Origin: Lentilitoribacter sp. Alg239-R112
GTDB taxonomy: Bacteria > Pseudomonadota > Alphaproteobacteria > Rhizobiales > Rhizobiaceae
Assembly: GCF_900537175.1 (NCBI RefSeq)
Contig: NZ_LS999835.1
Location: 62,001 to 126,000, forward strand
Length of the DNA stretch: 64,000 nucleotides
Reading direction: 5' to 3'
Part shown: positions 53,700 to 63,443 of the stretch, piece after piece
Numbering within the stretch: position 1 is the stretch's first letter
How the letters are laid out: each line of letters begins with the position of its first letter
The notes under the pieces: model-generated
What the model was told of the DNA's origin: nothing
Database searches by the model: none
Seen by the model: only the letters and a program-made list of their open reading frames with translations
Position numbers and translations under genes: made by a program

Positions 53700-56600
53700 A
53701 GCCATCCTCCATATCGGACGTTTCTGCGACCGACCATTCAGATACCCGAGCAAGATGATCATAATCACCAGACATATCAAATTCAGAAACCGGAATTGCT
53801 CTAGATAAGAATCCTATTCGATTATCACCCAACGCACTAATTAAAGATGACAACTCATCTGCCGCACGTTGGCCCAAATCGGATGCAGACTCCGTATCAG
53901 GGTTTTGCTTCGTCGGTCTTTGTTCAACTTGATCTATGATAAGATGATCTGATGGTTTAAAACGGACATATTTCAAACTATCAGCCTTTAAACCGCCAAA
54001 CCCCTTAAAACCGCCCTGTTCTAGGGCAAATGCTTCTAATGCCAACTGAGGATCTAGAAGGCTTCTCGCCTCTTTCGCAGATGGTCTCGTTCCTGTTTTA
54101 AAATCAATAATATCAACATAAGTTCCGCCAGAATTATCTGTTGTAATATCAATCCGGTCAGCACGACCCGTTAAATGTATTTCACTTATGTTAGGCAATG
54201 TGCATCTGGCGGATAATTCAATATGACGTTTGACATTTAGTTGATCGCACTCATGCTCCCAATCAACATAATATTTCGAGACCTCCAATAGACGCTGCTT
54301 CCATAGAAAAGCTAAATCCGTTGGTAGGTCATGTTTTGAGAATTCGCTATTCATACAGTTCAAAAATGTTTCATAACGCTTCGAGTTTTGTATATCTGGC
54401 AGCTGTTTTGAATAATTTTCTATAATTGCGTGGAATATCGTGCCGCGCAGTCGCAAATCTGGTTCGGATGCAAAATTTTCAAGCAAATCAAGTTTCAAAA
54501 TCTTTCTTGCATAGATTGCATAAGGATCACGACGCAGGGTTGAAACCTCGCTAAATGAATAGCTCTTCGGTTGAAAGCTCTTTTGTGGTTTTGGTTCCGG
54601 CCTTTGAGCAGATTTAGCTTGGTCTCGTGCAGGTACAAGCTCCGCATAGTCCACAATATCACGTCCACGTTTTCGAATAGTCTCAACAGCTTCGGGCCGC
54701 AAAACAGTTAGTAACCGCTGCACCCAACGTGATGCTACTGCGGGTGCGCCAGATGATTTTAAAGAACGTGTGAAAACAACACGTTTTGTCCCCGCGGCAA
54801 TTTGGAAATCATGGGCTGCCAAACCTAATCGACGTTCTGGCGGAATGAGACCAATTTCTGATTTCATAGATCGAGAAAGAAACGGGTCATTTGAACTAAC
54901 ACTTGGCCATGTCCCTTCATTTAGTCCAGCCAGTATCATTGTATCAACATTTTGCAGTCGAGCTTCAAGCACACCCCAAATCATCACGCGTGGATGGTTA
55001 CCGGTTTTGGGTTTCACCGTCTGTCCGCTAATCAATGGATCGAGCATGTCACACCATTCACGACCTGTAACTTGCAACGATGTAGGGCAGGCCTCAACCT
55101 CTTCAAGCAGACGCGCAAGCTGTCCGCCTTCATCGCACTCCCAAACTGCAAACAGACCGTCACCAGAACGGGTTATCGCTTCCAATGCGTCGATCGTACG
55201 CCTTGTCCAGTGACCGATAGATAGATTTAGATCGGTAGATGATTGAGAAGCTTGGCCATCGATACCGTGAAATGCCGAATAAATATCCGCAACGGCTTGG
55301 GCGAGTAATCCGGTTCGTTGCATATCTTCATTAGAAATGTTCCGTAACCATTTCGGAACATGTTTTTGCGCCAGGAGCGCATCAAAATTATCTGAAAGTA
55401 ATTTCGGCAAAAAAGCCGGATCTATACAACTCTTCTCCGATCTCAAAACCAGACGCTCAATTACCGATGCCGAACGTAATCTCTCTTCTTCCTCAAGCCC
55501 AAAATGCGCAAATGGATGTTTCAACAAAGCTGCCAAAGCCAGGTTATCTTTTGCTTTTAACAATGCATGAAGACAGATGATTGTTAAATTACCAAGTTTG
55601 GTTTGTAACAATGAAATGCCGCCGGAATCATCTGCTGTAATTCCAAATTTTAGCAGTTCAATGGATACTTTCCGCGCGAGGTTTCGATCAGGGGTAATGA
55701 GTGCAACATCAGGCTCATCACTGTCTTCATTTGGCTCCAAAGCCAATCGAATGGCCGTTGCAATAGCTGCGGCCTCTTCCCGCTCATTTCCTGCTTCAAT
55801 TAGAGTAAGATTACGACAAGCCTTTTGTTCGTCATCGATTAAAATGGACGCCTGATCAAACCAATCCTGTGTTTGCGATACTGGCAGCATTGCTTTTGAG
55901 ATAATTTTTTGCCGAATATCTCGATCATAACTAGGCTTTGCGAGCTGTTTAACAGAGTTAAACTCTTCAACTTTAAGGCCAAGCCGCCATAATAAGCGCG
56001 CTAAACCGAATTGCGGATGTCCCTGAACAACAACAGTGGATAGATCAAACCGATGTTTAGCATTAATATTGTTAGATGCAACATTGTATATCGGCTGCCA
56101 TTGATCAGGTGTCATATTCTGATCTAAACCAGGGAGAATAACAGCGCCATTCTCAAGTTGCGAAACAGTTTTGATAAGCCTCGCTGTAGCCGGCAAAGAG
56201 CCGGTAGATCCGGCAACAATAACAGGCTTAGAATGCCTTTTCTTCATTAATTCTTCGGTTTGCTTATCAAGCATGTTGATTTGACGGATTGTTATACTTT
56301 GCCGATTAAGTTCTTTAAGGCGAGTCGGCCAAAATTCTCGTAGTATCTTCAAAAATTCTAATGTTAATTGCCACCATTTTGCATGATCTTCCGCATCGAT
56401 CAGATCAATGCCAGCTAAATCTACTTCTTCGCTTTCAGCACTTTCAATTAGACTAAGTAATTCATCAGCCAGCCAGATCGCATCGGTGGGGTTAGCTGGA
56501 GCAACCATGGGAACCGATTTTAACTGTTGGTGAAACGCTTTGGGTAAGGCCTGCTTCCATAAAAGGATCAACTCACCCAGAATTAGCTTCGACTGAATTG

Positions 56601-56922
56601 GCGAAATAGCATCTAAAGTAGAAAGCTCTTCATTAGATGCAATATCAAAAAAACCGAGATCATCTTCGACTTCACCAAGCGGCCTGATATCGGGTAGGAT
56701 AACCGAACCTTTTCCGATCTGTTCTGCCAATTCTGACCGCAAAGAGCGTACCGCTCGGCGTGTGGGCACATATATGCGAATATCTGCTAAGTGATGTGGT
56801 TCACTTGGATCATATTTGAAACCTGGAAACATATCTCCATTAAGGAGAGCTTCCGCAAATGATGGCAAGAAGGCTACGCCCGGGGGGATCGTATAAAGAT
56901 TGGGGGATTGGTCTTGTGTCAT
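53692..56922 (-). CDS. addB: Double-strand break repair protein AddB
   Basis: This is the partner of AddA, with 1076 residues from ATG 56922 (a TTG one codon earlier is less likely). The inactivated helicase-like N-terminus contains GVAFLPSFAEALLNG and a segment of the form IYVPTRRAVRSLRSELAEQI. The C-terminal nuclease domain has LTGRADRIDITTDNSGGTYV and DIIDFKTGTRPSAKEARSL, with the catalytic Asp and DFK pattern. In rhizobial AddB no canonical Walker A is expected at the N-terminus, and none is seen here. It overlaps addA and follows the nucleotidyltransferase by 8 bp, so it is in one operon. Confidence 0.94.
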   Translation of the reverse strand: MTQDQSPNLYTIPPGVAFLPSFAEALLNGDMFPGFKYDPSEPHHLADIRIYVPTRRAVRSLRSELAEQIGKGSVILPDIRPLGEVEDDLGFFDIASNEELSTLDAISPIQSKLILGELILLWKQALPKAFHQQLKSVPMVAPANPTDAIWLADELLSLIESAESEEVDLAGIDLIDAEDHAKWWQLTLEFLKILREFWPTRLKELNRQSITIRQINMLDKQTEELMKKRHSKPVIVAGSTGSLPATARLIKTVSQLENGAVILPGLDQNMTPDQWQPIYNVASNNINAKHRFDLSTVVVQGHPQFGLARLLWRLGLKVEEFNSVKQLAKPSYDRDIRQKIISKAMLPVSQTQDWFDQASILIDDEQKACRNLTLIEAGNEREEAAAIATAIRLALEPNEDSDEPDVALITPDRNLARKVSIELLKFGITADDSGGISLLQTKLGNLTIICLHALLKAKDNLALAALLKHPFAHFGLEEEERLRSASVIERLVLRSEKSCIDPAFLPKLLSDNFDALLAQKHVPKWLRNISNEDMQRTGLLAQAVADIYSAFHGIDGQASQSSTDLNLSIGHWTRRTIDALEAITRSGDGLFAVWECDEGGQLARLLEEVEACPTSLQVTGREWCDMLDPLISGQTVKPKTGNHPRVMIWGVLEARLQNVDTMILAGLNEGTWPSVSSNDPFLSRSMKSEIGLIPPERRLGLAAHDFQIAAGTKRVVFTRSLKSSGAPAVASRWVQRLLTVLRPEAVETIRKRGRDIVDYAELVPARDQAKSAQRPEPKPQKSFQPKSYSFSEVSTLRRDPYAIYARKILKLDLLENFASEPDLRLRGTIFHAIIENYSKQLPDIQNSKRYETFLNCMNSEFSKHDLPTDLAFLWKQRLLEVSKYYVDWEHECDQLNVKRHIELSARCTLPNISEIHLTGRADRIDITTDNSGGTYVDIIDFKTGTRPSAKEARSLLDPQLALEAFALEQGGFKGFGGLKADSLKYVRFKPSDHLIIDQVEQRPTKQNPDTESASDLGQRAADELSSLISALGDNRIGFLSRAIPVSEFDMSGDYDHLARVSEWSVAETSDMEDGYE

Positions 56923-56930
56923 CAATTTCC

Positions 56931-57647
56931 CTAGCCAATGCGTTTAATTGCTGCTTCCGCTTCATGAATTGCATCCACCGTACCAACGGTCAACCAAGAT
57001 CCATGCATAATGTGACCAAACAGCCTACCATGCGAAATTGCGGTATCAAGACAACGATTGATAGAGAATTTCTTGTCGGAGATGCCGTCAAATATCCGCC
57101 TATGTAAGATAGCGACACCTGCATGAATCAGCGGGTCATTTTCTACGCCTTTATAACGCTCTAACTTACCTTGACTATCTATTTTGAAGTCACCTTTGCC
57201 CGTATGTCCAGTTGTACGGGATATCGGTACGCACATGATCAGAATGTCCATTCTGCTCTCGTCAAAAACCGATATTAGTGCCGAGAGATTTGACTGGTTT
57301 TCTGCTTGGTCATCCAACCAAAATGTATCCGCATTCAAAAGTACGAATTCATCATCTGAGATAAACGGCAATGCATTAGCGATACCACCGCCAGAATCAA
57401 GCAACTCATCACGCTCATCTGAAATGGTAACATTAAAATTGTCTTGATTTTTCAGATAATTTTCAACCTGATCTGCAAGATGGTGTACATTTATGACTAA
57501 GCTCTCAATACCCGCTTCTTTCGCTGCATCTAGCGAATATTGCAAAAGGGCTTTTCCATTAACTTCAACAAGTGGCTTTGGGGTCTTATCAGTTAAAGGC
57601 CGCATACGGTTCCCCAAACCAGCAGCCAAGATCATTGCAGTTTTCAA
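56931..57647 (-). CDS. Nucleotidyltransferase, MurU / mannose-1-phosphate guanylyltransferase-like
   Basis: This is a 238-residue sugar-1-phosphate nucleotidyltransferase. The signature is MILAAGLGNRMRPLTDKTPKPLVEV near the N-terminus; the lysine in TPKPL contacts phosphate. VLLNADTFWLDD gives the metal aspartate. The best start is TTG 57647, with ATG 57635 as alternative. It follows the tsaE-phosphotransferase fusion, whose C-terminal half resembles AmgK. An AmgK-MurU pair would recycle N-acetylmuramate to UDP-MurNAc. MurU is the contextual preference, but substrate cannot be fixed by sequence. Confidence 0.83.
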   Translation of the reverse strand: MKTAMILAAGLGNRMRPLTDKTPKPLVEVNGKALLQYSLDAAKEAGIESLVINVHHLADQVENYLKNQDNFNVTISDERDELLDSGGGIANALPFISDDEFVLLNADTFWLDDQAENQSNLSALISVFDESRMDILIMCVPISRTTGHTGKGDFKIDSQGKLERYKGVENDPLIHAGVAILHRRIFDGISDKKFSINRCLDTAISHGRLFGHIMHGSWLTVGTVDAIHEAEAAIKRIG

Positions 57648-57665
57648 AATTGATATCCGTTGTGT

Positions 57666-59177
57666 TTAGCGTCTGAAGAGATCAGCCTCATCAAACCACT
57701 TTTGCAAGGGTTTAAGCACGGAATGTGCCATTGTCCGTATTAAATAACGCTCAATTTGTGGGATAAGCGTAAGATACTCTGATTTTCCGTCGCGTTTATT
57801 CATTCGAACGAAAATTCCAAGGATTTTGCAGGCACGTTGGGCTGCCATAATTTTATAAGCTTCATCAAATTGCACGGGATCAAAATTATGCCTTTGGTCC
57901 AATCGAAGAGATTTATACCGATCTAGCAATTGTGTCTCTAACTCTCCCGAAACAACGACGCGCGCGTCTTGGGCAAGAGATGCGACATCATAAGCGGCAG
58001 GCCCAATTTGTGCGTCTTGAAAATCAATCAACCCAACTTGCGCAAGGCCACTTTCTCCAGATTGCCAAATTATATTAGGCGAATGATAATCTCTAAGAAC
58101 AAGCGATGTTTCTGCTGATTTCATACGATGAATTAGCTCACGCCAGATTTGAAAATATACACCTGACTGTTGCGGCTCAATGATTGATCCAGTTTTAAAT
58201 TCCCAATACCAATCAACAAGAAGGCTTATCTCCAATTCCATAACATCCGCATCATATTTCGGAATGGAGTAAGGCTCCATGACGTCATCTGTTAAAATAG
58301 ACGGAATGTCCTGCCCGTGAAGATGGGCAAGTACATCTATTGCCGCGATATATCGTTCCGTATACGGAATATTCTGTATATCTACTGGTTTATCATCACC
58401 CAGATCCTCAAGGAGAAGAAACCCCTCTTCGAGATCTGTCTCATATAGTTTCGGCGTTCTTAATCCGATGGATTGTAGATAATTTGCGATCCTAATAAAC
58501 GGAATGATATCCTGCGCAAGATGAGCCAAATCATAATAAGTCAGGCCATCTCTCAAAATCGGGCTACCAGAAATTTTTGGTGAATTCATCAGAATCAAGC
58601 TCTCTAACCCATCCACCGAGATCCGCTCATAATGCCTATATGATGCATCTCCTTGAAGATGCGCACGATGCGCCGTTTGATATCCATTATTATCTAAAAA
58701 CCGGCGGATTTTTTGCGTTCTATCCAAACGCATCATGAAATCTTCCGGTCCAGAAATTTCTATATCTCGAACACTATCCAATCCAGTTATATTGAAAGAA
58801 ATTCTACTTTTTGGGAGTTCATCTTCAACAATTTCAGGCCATTCAATGAATGCTGCACCATTTGTTAGTATCTCATCCAATCCAAGTTCAAAAATTTCAT
58901 CCGGGTCGCTAGCACGATAAAGATCGATATGACCAATAGGTATACGCAAGTCATATTGTTGAACGAGGGTAAAAGTCGGACTGGGGACTTCCAAATTTAG
59001 ATCATCCGCCACCGCTCGAATGGTAGCTCGCACAAGTGTTGTTTTACCAGCACCCAAATCACCTGTGAGGCAAATACAGTCCTCTTTTTTGACGATGAGA
59101 GCTAAATCTTCGGCAAATCTTTGCGTTGCATCCAAATTTTCAAGTTTTATAGTGAGAGTTTGTGATGACGTAGCCAA
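57666..59177 (-). CDS. tsaE: Fused TsaE ATPase / AmgK-like phosphotransferase
   Basis: This is a 503-residue fusion. Residues about 1-150 are TsaE, the ATPase that drives t6A37 tRNA modification with TsaB/TsaD: Walker A is LTGDLGAGKTTLVRATIRAV near residue 38, with PSPTFTLVQQYD and the HIDLYRASDPDEIFELGLDE and FIEWPE motifs. Residues about 165-503 are an aminoglycoside-phosphotransferase-fold kinase: YRHYERIS, LLEDLGDD, the catalytic LVLRDYHSPNIIW, and the metal motif VGLIDFQDAQIGPAAYD. It begins at TTG 59177. This fusion is, from memory, common in rhizobia. The adjacent MurU-like gene supports a MurNAc/GlcNAc 1-kinase role for the second half. Confidence 0.9.
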   Translation of the reverse strand: MATSSQTLTIKLENLDATQRFAEDLALIVKKEDCICLTGDLGAGKTTLVRATIRAVADDLNLEVPSPTFTLVQQYDLRIPIGHIDLYRASDPDEIFELGLDEILTNGAAFIEWPEIVEDELPKSRISFNITGLDSVRDIEISGPEDFMMRLDRTQKIRRFLDNNGYQTAHRAHLQGDASYRHYERISVDGLESLILMNSPKISGSPILRDGLTYYDLAHLAQDIIPFIRIANYLQSIGLRTPKLYETDLEEGFLLLEDLGDDKPVDIQNIPYTERYIAAIDVLAHLHGQDIPSILTDDVMEPYSIPKYDADVMELEISLLVDWYWEFKTGSIIEPQQSGVYFQIWRELIHRMKSAETSLVLRDYHSPNIIWQSGESGLAQVGLIDFQDAQIGPAAYDVASLAQDARVVVSGELETQLLDRYKSLRLDQRHNFDPVQFDEAYKIMAAQRACKILGIFVRMNKRDGKSEYLTLIPQIERYLIRTMAHSVLKPLQKWFDEADLFRR

Positions 59178-59186
59178 ATCACCCGC

Positions 59187-61730
59187 CTACGCAGTTTGGC
59201 TCACAACGTTTTCGCAATTAAGCGGCAACGTGCAAATCACCGTCGTACCTTCACCCAAAATGCTGTCAATGTGCACATCTCCGTGATGCAATCCAACAAA
59301 ACTCTGAACAATTGATAGGCCAAGACCTGCACCACCGCGTTGCCCATTTTGGCCTTTCGATTCAAACCTTGCAAAAATACGCTCTACATCCTCAGCAGGA
59401 ATACCAGCACCATTATCGGTGACTTTGAAAACAACCCTATCTTCATCGGCATAAACGACCAGGTCAACATTTGACCCTTTAGGAGACGCGCTTGCTGCAT
59501 TACCTAACAACTTTACGAGGATCTGCTTTAACCGTTGGAAATCACCTCTAATAAGATCCGGTGCATTGACCAGGTCCACATTAAGCGTAAGTAGGTTTTC
59601 CTTCATACGGTCAGCGACCTGGCGCTGCGTTCGCTCCACTAAATCAGTGATCTCAACATTTTGAATATCAAGCTTCATGATACCGGCATCAACCGTTGCA
59701 AGATCCAATATATCATTCACAATTGTTAGAAGAACTGATGACGAAGTCGCGATGTGATCAAGATATTCAGACTGGCGTTCATTGAGAACACCAATTTCTG
59801 GTGTGCGAACAAGATCTGTAAAGCCCATGATGTTGGTTAACGGCGAACGAAGCTCATAAGATACATGCTGCACGAAATCATTTTTGAGCGATTCAGCCTT
59901 TATGAGAGCATCATTTTTTTCTGTTAACATACGTTCAGCGCGGACGCTGTCCGACATGTTAACAAATGTGAGCATAGTAAGACCACCGGTCACGGGAACA
60001 AGCGCATAATCAAGAATAAGTCCGGTAGCCAGCTCTAACCGACCTTCAACAATCACTCTCTGATCATCAAGACTGGTAATAATCTCAGCAAAGTGACGCC
60101 AGCCATCTGTTCCTTGATAAGATTTTTCACACTCGGGAACAATCGACTTAATATGTGTGCCCTGACTGACTTGATCTTCAGTTAGCGCCCATAGAGCCCG
60201 GAAGGCTGGATTTGAAAGGGCAAGTGTACCGTCTGACGCAAATACGCAAACACCTTCAGCTAGATGATCAATCGTTTGGCCCTGAACTTGCTGTAATCTG
60301 TTATATCTGGTTTCCAGATCAACTTTTTCTGTAAGGTTTTCAAATACCCAAATTGTGCCACCTTGCGGGTTTGCATTGGCAAGCACATGCACCGTTTGAC
60401 CGTCCGGTAGATGCCACAAATGTTGTTGTGGGTCTGCAGAATGATAAATAGAAAGCATCTCAGCCTTCCATTCTTTCCATCCCGGCTGATCCGGCAACTT
60501 GCTATCTGCGCGTAAACGTTCAAAGAAAGCGTTATTATCAGGATTGCCGGCGAGGAAGTCCGTTCCCAAATCCCATAGTTTTTGGAATGCCTGATTATAA
60601 AATTGCAGTTGCTGCTGCCTGTCAAAAATTGCAACTGGTGTCGACAGGTTATTAATTAAATCAACATGACCTTGAAGCGTATTCTCAAGTTCGCTGCGAA
60701 TATCTTCTTCCGCTGTTATGTCGACAGCAAGACCTGCCGACCCTGATGGGCTTTTTGAATCTGCAACTTCAAAGAAACGGCGCTCGCCACGAACAACAGT
60801 TGAAAGCTTATCATAGAACGGACGTTCCGGAGTTGAATTTGATTTAATGTTTTCGCGTGCCTGTACACCTAGTAGCTCCAAACCACGATCAAGCACATCT
60901 TGTCGGCTTTTAGCTTCTGTTGCATGTGCAAATGCTTCGTTAACCCATTGAAGCTTACCATCGGAACCGCGCATCCAAACAGGCATTTCGATAACATCAA
61001 GTAGGTTCTGAAAAGTTTCGAGCGCACCAACCAGGCGATCACGCTCAGACATTAATGATGCTTGTTTTGCGCGAACATCGCCGAGCGGTACAAATCGCAA
61101 AAATGCGCACACACCCGATACTCGGCCTTGAACCTCAAGCATATCACCGCGAATGGTTTCAATAACAATATCAAAACTTTCCGCATCATGTCTGAGCTTT
61201 TCTAAACTTAGATCAAGTTTTGTCGCCGATTGGACATCGAGCCAACGTTCGAACTTTAAAAATTCTCGCTCAGATGAAGGAATGCTCAACTCAGCTGGTA
61301 ATGAACCCAGCATTTCCGTTGGCTTGTCTTTTGATTCCCAAATTACAACTTTTTGGCCAGAATCTACAATGAGCGAATTATATCGCCCTTTAATCGCTTG
61401 CATATCACGCAGTTTCGCGCGCAATTCTGTGTTTTCAGTGTCTACTTTGCTGCGTTCGCGGATCAACCAAACAGCAGAAATCATCGTTGCCGTAATGGCG
61501 CCGATAACCATCGAGAAATAAAGAATATCTTTTGGTGAAGCGCCAAAGCTCATCGCTTGAATAGCTGCGTCCTGCGCACAGGCAATAGTAGGGAGTGAAA
61601 TTAACGCTGAACAAGAAAGCGAGAGTAATTTCGAAGATCTAAGCACTTTGTGCCCAAACAACTTCAACCCAGACAAATAGCGTGGGTATATGCCAGTTAA
61701 TGTTTCCCGTATCGAGTTTTCACCCGGCAT
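59187..61730 (-). CDS. PAS-domain sensor histidine kinase (orphan)
   Basis: This is an 847-residue membrane-bound hybrid-free histidine kinase. ATG 61730 is preferred; a frame reaches back to 61793. A signal-like segment (LLSLSCSALISLPTIACAQ) is followed by a transmembrane helix (ILYFSMVIGAITATMISAVW). Several PAS-like domains follow, recognisable by MPVWMRGSDGKLQWVNEAFA, STPVAIFDRQQQLQFYNQAF and GVCVFASDGTLALSNPAFRA. The phospho-acceptor box is FVQHVSYELRSPLTNIMGF. ATP-binding boxes are LLGNAASASPKG, VTDNGAGIPAEDVERIFARF and GGAGLGLSIVQSF. No response regulator is adjacent. The gene ends 9 bp before tsaE. Confidence 0.9.
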   Translation of the reverse strand: MPGENSIRETLTGIYPRYLSGLKLFGHKVLRSSKLLSLSCSALISLPTIACAQDAAIQAMSFGASPKDILYFSMVIGAITATMISAVWLIRERSKVDTENTELRAKLRDMQAIKGRYNSLIVDSGQKVVIWESKDKPTEMLGSLPAELSIPSSEREFLKFERWLDVQSATKLDLSLEKLRHDAESFDIVIETIRGDMLEVQGRVSGVCAFLRFVPLGDVRAKQASLMSERDRLVGALETFQNLLDVIEMPVWMRGSDGKLQWVNEAFAHATEAKSRQDVLDRGLELLGVQARENIKSNSTPERPFYDKLSTVVRGERRFFEVADSKSPSGSAGLAVDITAEEDIRSELENTLQGHVDLINNLSTPVAIFDRQQQLQFYNQAFQKLWDLGTDFLAGNPDNNAFFERLRADSKLPDQPGWKEWKAEMLSIYHSADPQQHLWHLPDGQTVHVLANANPQGGTIWVFENLTEKVDLETRYNRLQQVQGQTIDHLAEGVCVFASDGTLALSNPAFRALWALTEDQVSQGTHIKSIVPECEKSYQGTDGWRHFAEIITSLDDQRVIVEGRLELATGLILDYALVPVTGGLTMLTFVNMSDSVRAERMLTEKNDALIKAESLKNDFVQHVSYELRSPLTNIMGFTDLVRTPEIGVLNERQSEYLDHIATSSSVLLTIVNDILDLATVDAGIMKLDIQNVEITDLVERTQRQVADRMKENLLTLNVDLVNAPDLIRGDFQRLKQILVKLLGNAASASPKGSNVDLVVYADEDRVVFKVTDNGAGIPAEDVERIFARFESKGQNGQRGGAGLGLSIVQSFVGLHHGDVHIDSILGEGTTVICTLPLNCENVVSQTA

Positions 61731-61861
61731 GTCCTGATCCTTGTAGCCGCTCAATCTGATAAGACAACGCCGATCCATTTTGCAAACCACCACGACGCAA
61801 ATCGAATCATCTTTGTAAAATATAACCCTATTGGGAATCAGCGTGAAGGGGAAACCGAGAA

Positions 61862-61896
61862 AAAAGAAGCCGCGCCCGAAGAGTCAAGAGCGCGGC
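61862..61896 (-). terminator. Rho-independent terminator of ahcY
   Basis: Read on the minus strand, the stem GCCGCGC / GCGCGGC has a 14-nt loop followed by TTCTTTTTTC. It starts about 30 bp after the ahcY stop. Confidence 0.8.
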
Positions 61897-61926
61897 CACA
61901 ATATGTTGTGTATACAAAGTTAAAAA

Positions 61927-63318
61927 TTAATATCTGTAGTGTTCTGGCTTGTATGGACCATCTGTTTTGACGCCAATATAATCGGCTTGTTCTTCAGATA
62001 GTTCACTTAGTTTTGCATTTAGTTTCGCCAAGTGAAGACGAGCTACATGCTCATCAAGACGTTTTGGAAGAACATAAACTTCGTTCTTATACTCATCACC
62101 TTTCGTATAAAGCTCGATTTGAGCTAGCACCTGGTTGGTAAATGAAGCTGACATTACAAATGATGGATGGCCCGTTGCATTACCGAGGTTCAAGAGGCGA
62201 CCTTCTGACAGTAAGATCATACGGTTTCCTTTTGGAAATTCGATCATATCGACTTGTGGCTTAACATTATTCCATTTGAAATTCTTCAGATCAGCAACTT
62301 CAATCTCGTTATCAAAGTGACCGATATTACCAACGATGGCCATATCTTTCATCTCACGCATGTGATCAACTTTGATGATATCCTTATTGCCTGTTGTCGT
62401 GATGAATATATCCGCTGATGAAACCACATCCTCAAGTTGAACAACTTCAAATCCATCCATTGCGGCTTGCAATGCACAAATTGGGTCAACTTCTGTGACT
62501 TTAACACGTGCGCCAGCACCACTTAACGAAGCGGCGGAGCCTTTACCCACATCACCATAGCCACAAACAACAGCAACTTTACCAGCCATCATCACATCTG
62601 TTGCTCGACGAATGCCATCAACCAATGACTCTTTACAACCGTATTTGTTATCGAATTTTGATTTTGTCACCGAGTCATTCACGTTAATTGCAGGGAATGG
62701 CAATTGATCGGCTTTTTGTAATTGATAAAGACGATTCACACCAGTTGTTGTTTCTTCTGTCACACCTTTGATGGCGTCACGTTGCTTGGCAAAGAAACCA
62801 GGTGATTGAGCCATACGTTTTTTGATTTGAGCAAAAAGAACTTCTTCTTCTTCCGAGCCTGGGTTCGACAAGACATCTTCACCAGCTTCTGCACGTGCAC
62901 CAAGAAGGATGTACATTGTGGCATCACCACCATCATCCAGAATCATGTTGCAAGGTTCGCCATCTGGCCACTGGAACATACGGTCTGTGTATGTCCAATA
63001 TTCTTCTAGCGTCTCACCTTTAACAGCAAAAACAGGAACACCAGTTGCTGCAATTGCAGCCGCAGCATGATCTTGTGTTGAAAAGATATTACAAGAAACC
63101 CAACGAACATCTGCACCTAGCGCTGTTAAAGTTTCAATTAAAACTGCTGTTTGAATGGTCATGTGGAGCGAGCCACAAATACGAGCACCTTTAAGTGGCT
63201 GGCTTTCGCCAAACTCTTCACGGGAAGCCATAAGGCCCGGCATTTCGGTTTCTGCGATGTCTATTTCTGTCCGGCCGAAATCGGCTAACGAAATATCTGC
63301 TACAATATAATCTGACAT
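61927..63318 (-). CDS. ahcY: Adenosylhomocysteinase (S-adenosyl-L-homocysteine hydrolase)
   Basis: This NAD-containing tetramer splits S-adenosylhomocysteine to adenosine and homocysteine, relieving inhibition of methyltransferases. Its adenosine product may feed the kinase at 38779. The protein has 463 residues. Substrate segments are [20 protein letters not shown] and [20 protein letters not shown]. The NAD fold is [20 protein letters not shown], and the C-terminal [16 protein letters not shown] equivalent reads [19 protein letters not shown] 63318 has TTGGAGACC upstream; an in-frame ATG four codons earlier lacks support. The 5' leader can form competing stems. Confidence 0.96.
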   Translation of the reverse strand: MSDYIVADISLADFGRTEIDIAETEMPGLMASREEFGESQPLKGARICGSLHMTIQTAVLIETLTALGADVRWVSCNIFSTQDHAAAAIAATGVPVFAVKGETLEEYWTYTDRMFQWPDGEPCNMILDDGGDATMYILLGARAEAGEDVLSNPGSEEEEVLFAQIKKRMAQSPGFFAKQRDAIKGVTEETTTGVNRLYQLQKADQLPFPAINVNDSVTKSKFDNKYGCKESLVDGIRRATDVMMAGKVAVVCGYGDVGKGSAASLSGAGARVKVTEVDPICALQAAMDGFEVVQLEDVVSSADIFITTTGNKDIIKVDHMREMKDMAIVGNIGHFDNEIEVADLKNFKWNNVKPQVDMIEFPKGNRMILLSEGRLLNLGNATGHPSFVMSASFTNQVLAQIELYTKGDEYKNEVYVLPKRLDEHVARLHLAKLNAKLSELSEEQADYIGVKTDGPYKPEHYRY

Positions 63319-63323
63319 GATGG

Positions 63324-63371
63324 TCTCCAAGGGCTTATCAAATTGCTAAAGGGGAGAAACACTCGCCCTTT
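63324..63371 (-). promoter_or_regulatory. Structured leader just upstream of ahcY, candidate translational control element
   Basis: In the minus-strand mRNA, AAGGGC (63370-63365) can pair with GCCCTT (63334-63329). TCTCC (63357-63353) can pair with GGAGA (63328-63324), which includes the Shine-Dalgarno region. The two pairings interleave. I do not recognise it as a known SAH, SAM-II or SAM/SAH riboswitch. Whether it is functional is unproven. Confidence 0.3.
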
Positions 63372-63443
63372 TTAAATTCATTTATCAACAATTTGGATTT
63401 GTAGCAAGAAACATATAAAGAAATGTTTATATCGTTATGGTAA

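Noticed and set aside
63324..63371. Naming the ahcY leader a known SAM or SAH riboswitch
   Set aside because: The conserved cores of the SAH, SAM-II and SAM/SAH classes could not be matched. Reported only as an unclassified structured leader.
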